From JAKVCB01 sp965243695 (lineage in GTDB: Bacteria; Planctomycetota; Planctomycetia; Pirellulales; Lacipirellulaceae), in the NCBI GenBank assembly GCA_965243695.1, contig CBDEWC010000007.1:62001-126000 (forward strand): a stretch of 64,000 nucleotides of DNA, in the 5' to 3' direction. The translations under genes were made by a program, and so were the position numbers. Below the pieces are notes generated by a model. It did not search any database and was not told the origin of the DNA. It worked only from the letters and a program-made list of their open reading frames with translations. Each line of letters begins with the position of its first letter. The first letter of the stretch is position 1. Shown one piece after another: positions 63,837 to 64,000 of the stretch.

Positions 63837-64000
63837 ATGCGGATTATGAAACCTGTCGGCACCGCACGAAACCTCCGTCGGGCAATCGCTTTTGGCCTGA
63901 CCTGCGCGGTACTCAGCGGAACTGTCTGCCAATCGAATCCAGCCAGTGCTGCGGAGGCCGAGAATCCCTCGGCCAAAGGCCATCACTTCTGGCAATGGGG
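63837..64000 (+). CDS. Secreted protein of unknown function, partial (right edge)
   Basis: Only the first 54 codons are in the window. They encode a basic start (MRIMKPVGTARNLRRA), a hydrophobic stretch (IAFGLTCAVLSGTVC) and SAAEAE, which is a good signal peptide. AAAGG lies upstream of the ATG at 63837; a second in-frame ATG is at 63846. The mature part is too short to classify. Confidence 0.7.
   Translation, partial: MRIMKPVGTARNLRRAIAFGLTCAVLSGTVCQSNPASAAEAENPSAKGHHFWQW

Overview
The window looks like chromosomal DNA of a planctomycete, probably of the Pirellulales/Blastopirellula type. The evidence is the gene content: a MoxR/DUF58/BatA-like/von Willebrand operon carrying a giant PQQ-type beta-propeller, prenyltransferase/squalene-oxidase-repeat proteins, ExbB/ExbD pairs, a Ser/Thr kinase with a C-terminal membrane anchor, a PEP-CTERM protein, a single pilin, and Gfo/Idh/MocA oxidoreductases. 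Genes are moderately GC-rich, GTG and TTG starts are common, and Shine-Dalgarno sites are often weak. No phage, insertion sequence, integrase or CRISPR array was recognised.

Layout. (1) 1-14147, minus strand, is one long operon read right to left: beta-propeller/TPR protein, prenyltransferase-like protein, MoxR ATPase, DUF58, BatA-type VWA protein, second VWA protein, and a DUF4175-like membrane protein that leaves the left edge. (2) 14148-18443 holds an HU-like protein, a repeat-rich and hairpin-rich spacer, an MFS sugar-type transporter and tRNA-Phe(GAA). (3) 18444-31472, plus strand, has a second prenyltransferase/HEAT protein, then a tight operon: PilM-like ATPase with a transmembrane and extracytoplasmic extension, ExbB, two ExbD proteins, a membrane-anchored TPR/beta-propeller, a TPR plus family-5 solute-binding protein, and an unknown secreted or anchored protein. 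This is the best candidate in the window for an undescribed machine. (4) 31476-46596 is mostly housekeeping: kinase, RluA-type pseudouridine synthase, Maf, glycosyltransferase, atypical Gfo/Idh/MocA protein, transketolase, an EIIA-SLC4 anion-transporter fusion, a secreted unknown, cysteine synthase, lipoyl synthase and DUF309. (5) 46636-53605 has a large secreted unknown, a lone type IV pilin-like protein, an atypical malonyltransferase and a PEP-CTERM protein with a strong terminator. (6) 53817-63051 looks like an amino-sugar-type catabolic island: NagA-like, NagB-like, class III aminotransferase and oxidoreductase in one operon, facing a ceramidase-like hydrolase, an FGGY kinase and a dihydrodipicolinate-synthase-family aldolase/lyase. 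(7) 63052-64000 is a gene-poor spacer followed by the start of a secreted protein.

A second theme is short tandem duplications. Several copy the exact 3' end of a transcription unit: the HU stop codon, the MFS stop codon, the tRNA-Phe acceptor end, and the tail of the terminator behind the PEP-CTERM gene. One copies a start codon (transketolase). Others are minisatellites in spacers.

Method limits: everything is by reading. Family names come from motifs and memory of protein families; no search, alignment program or folding program was run.
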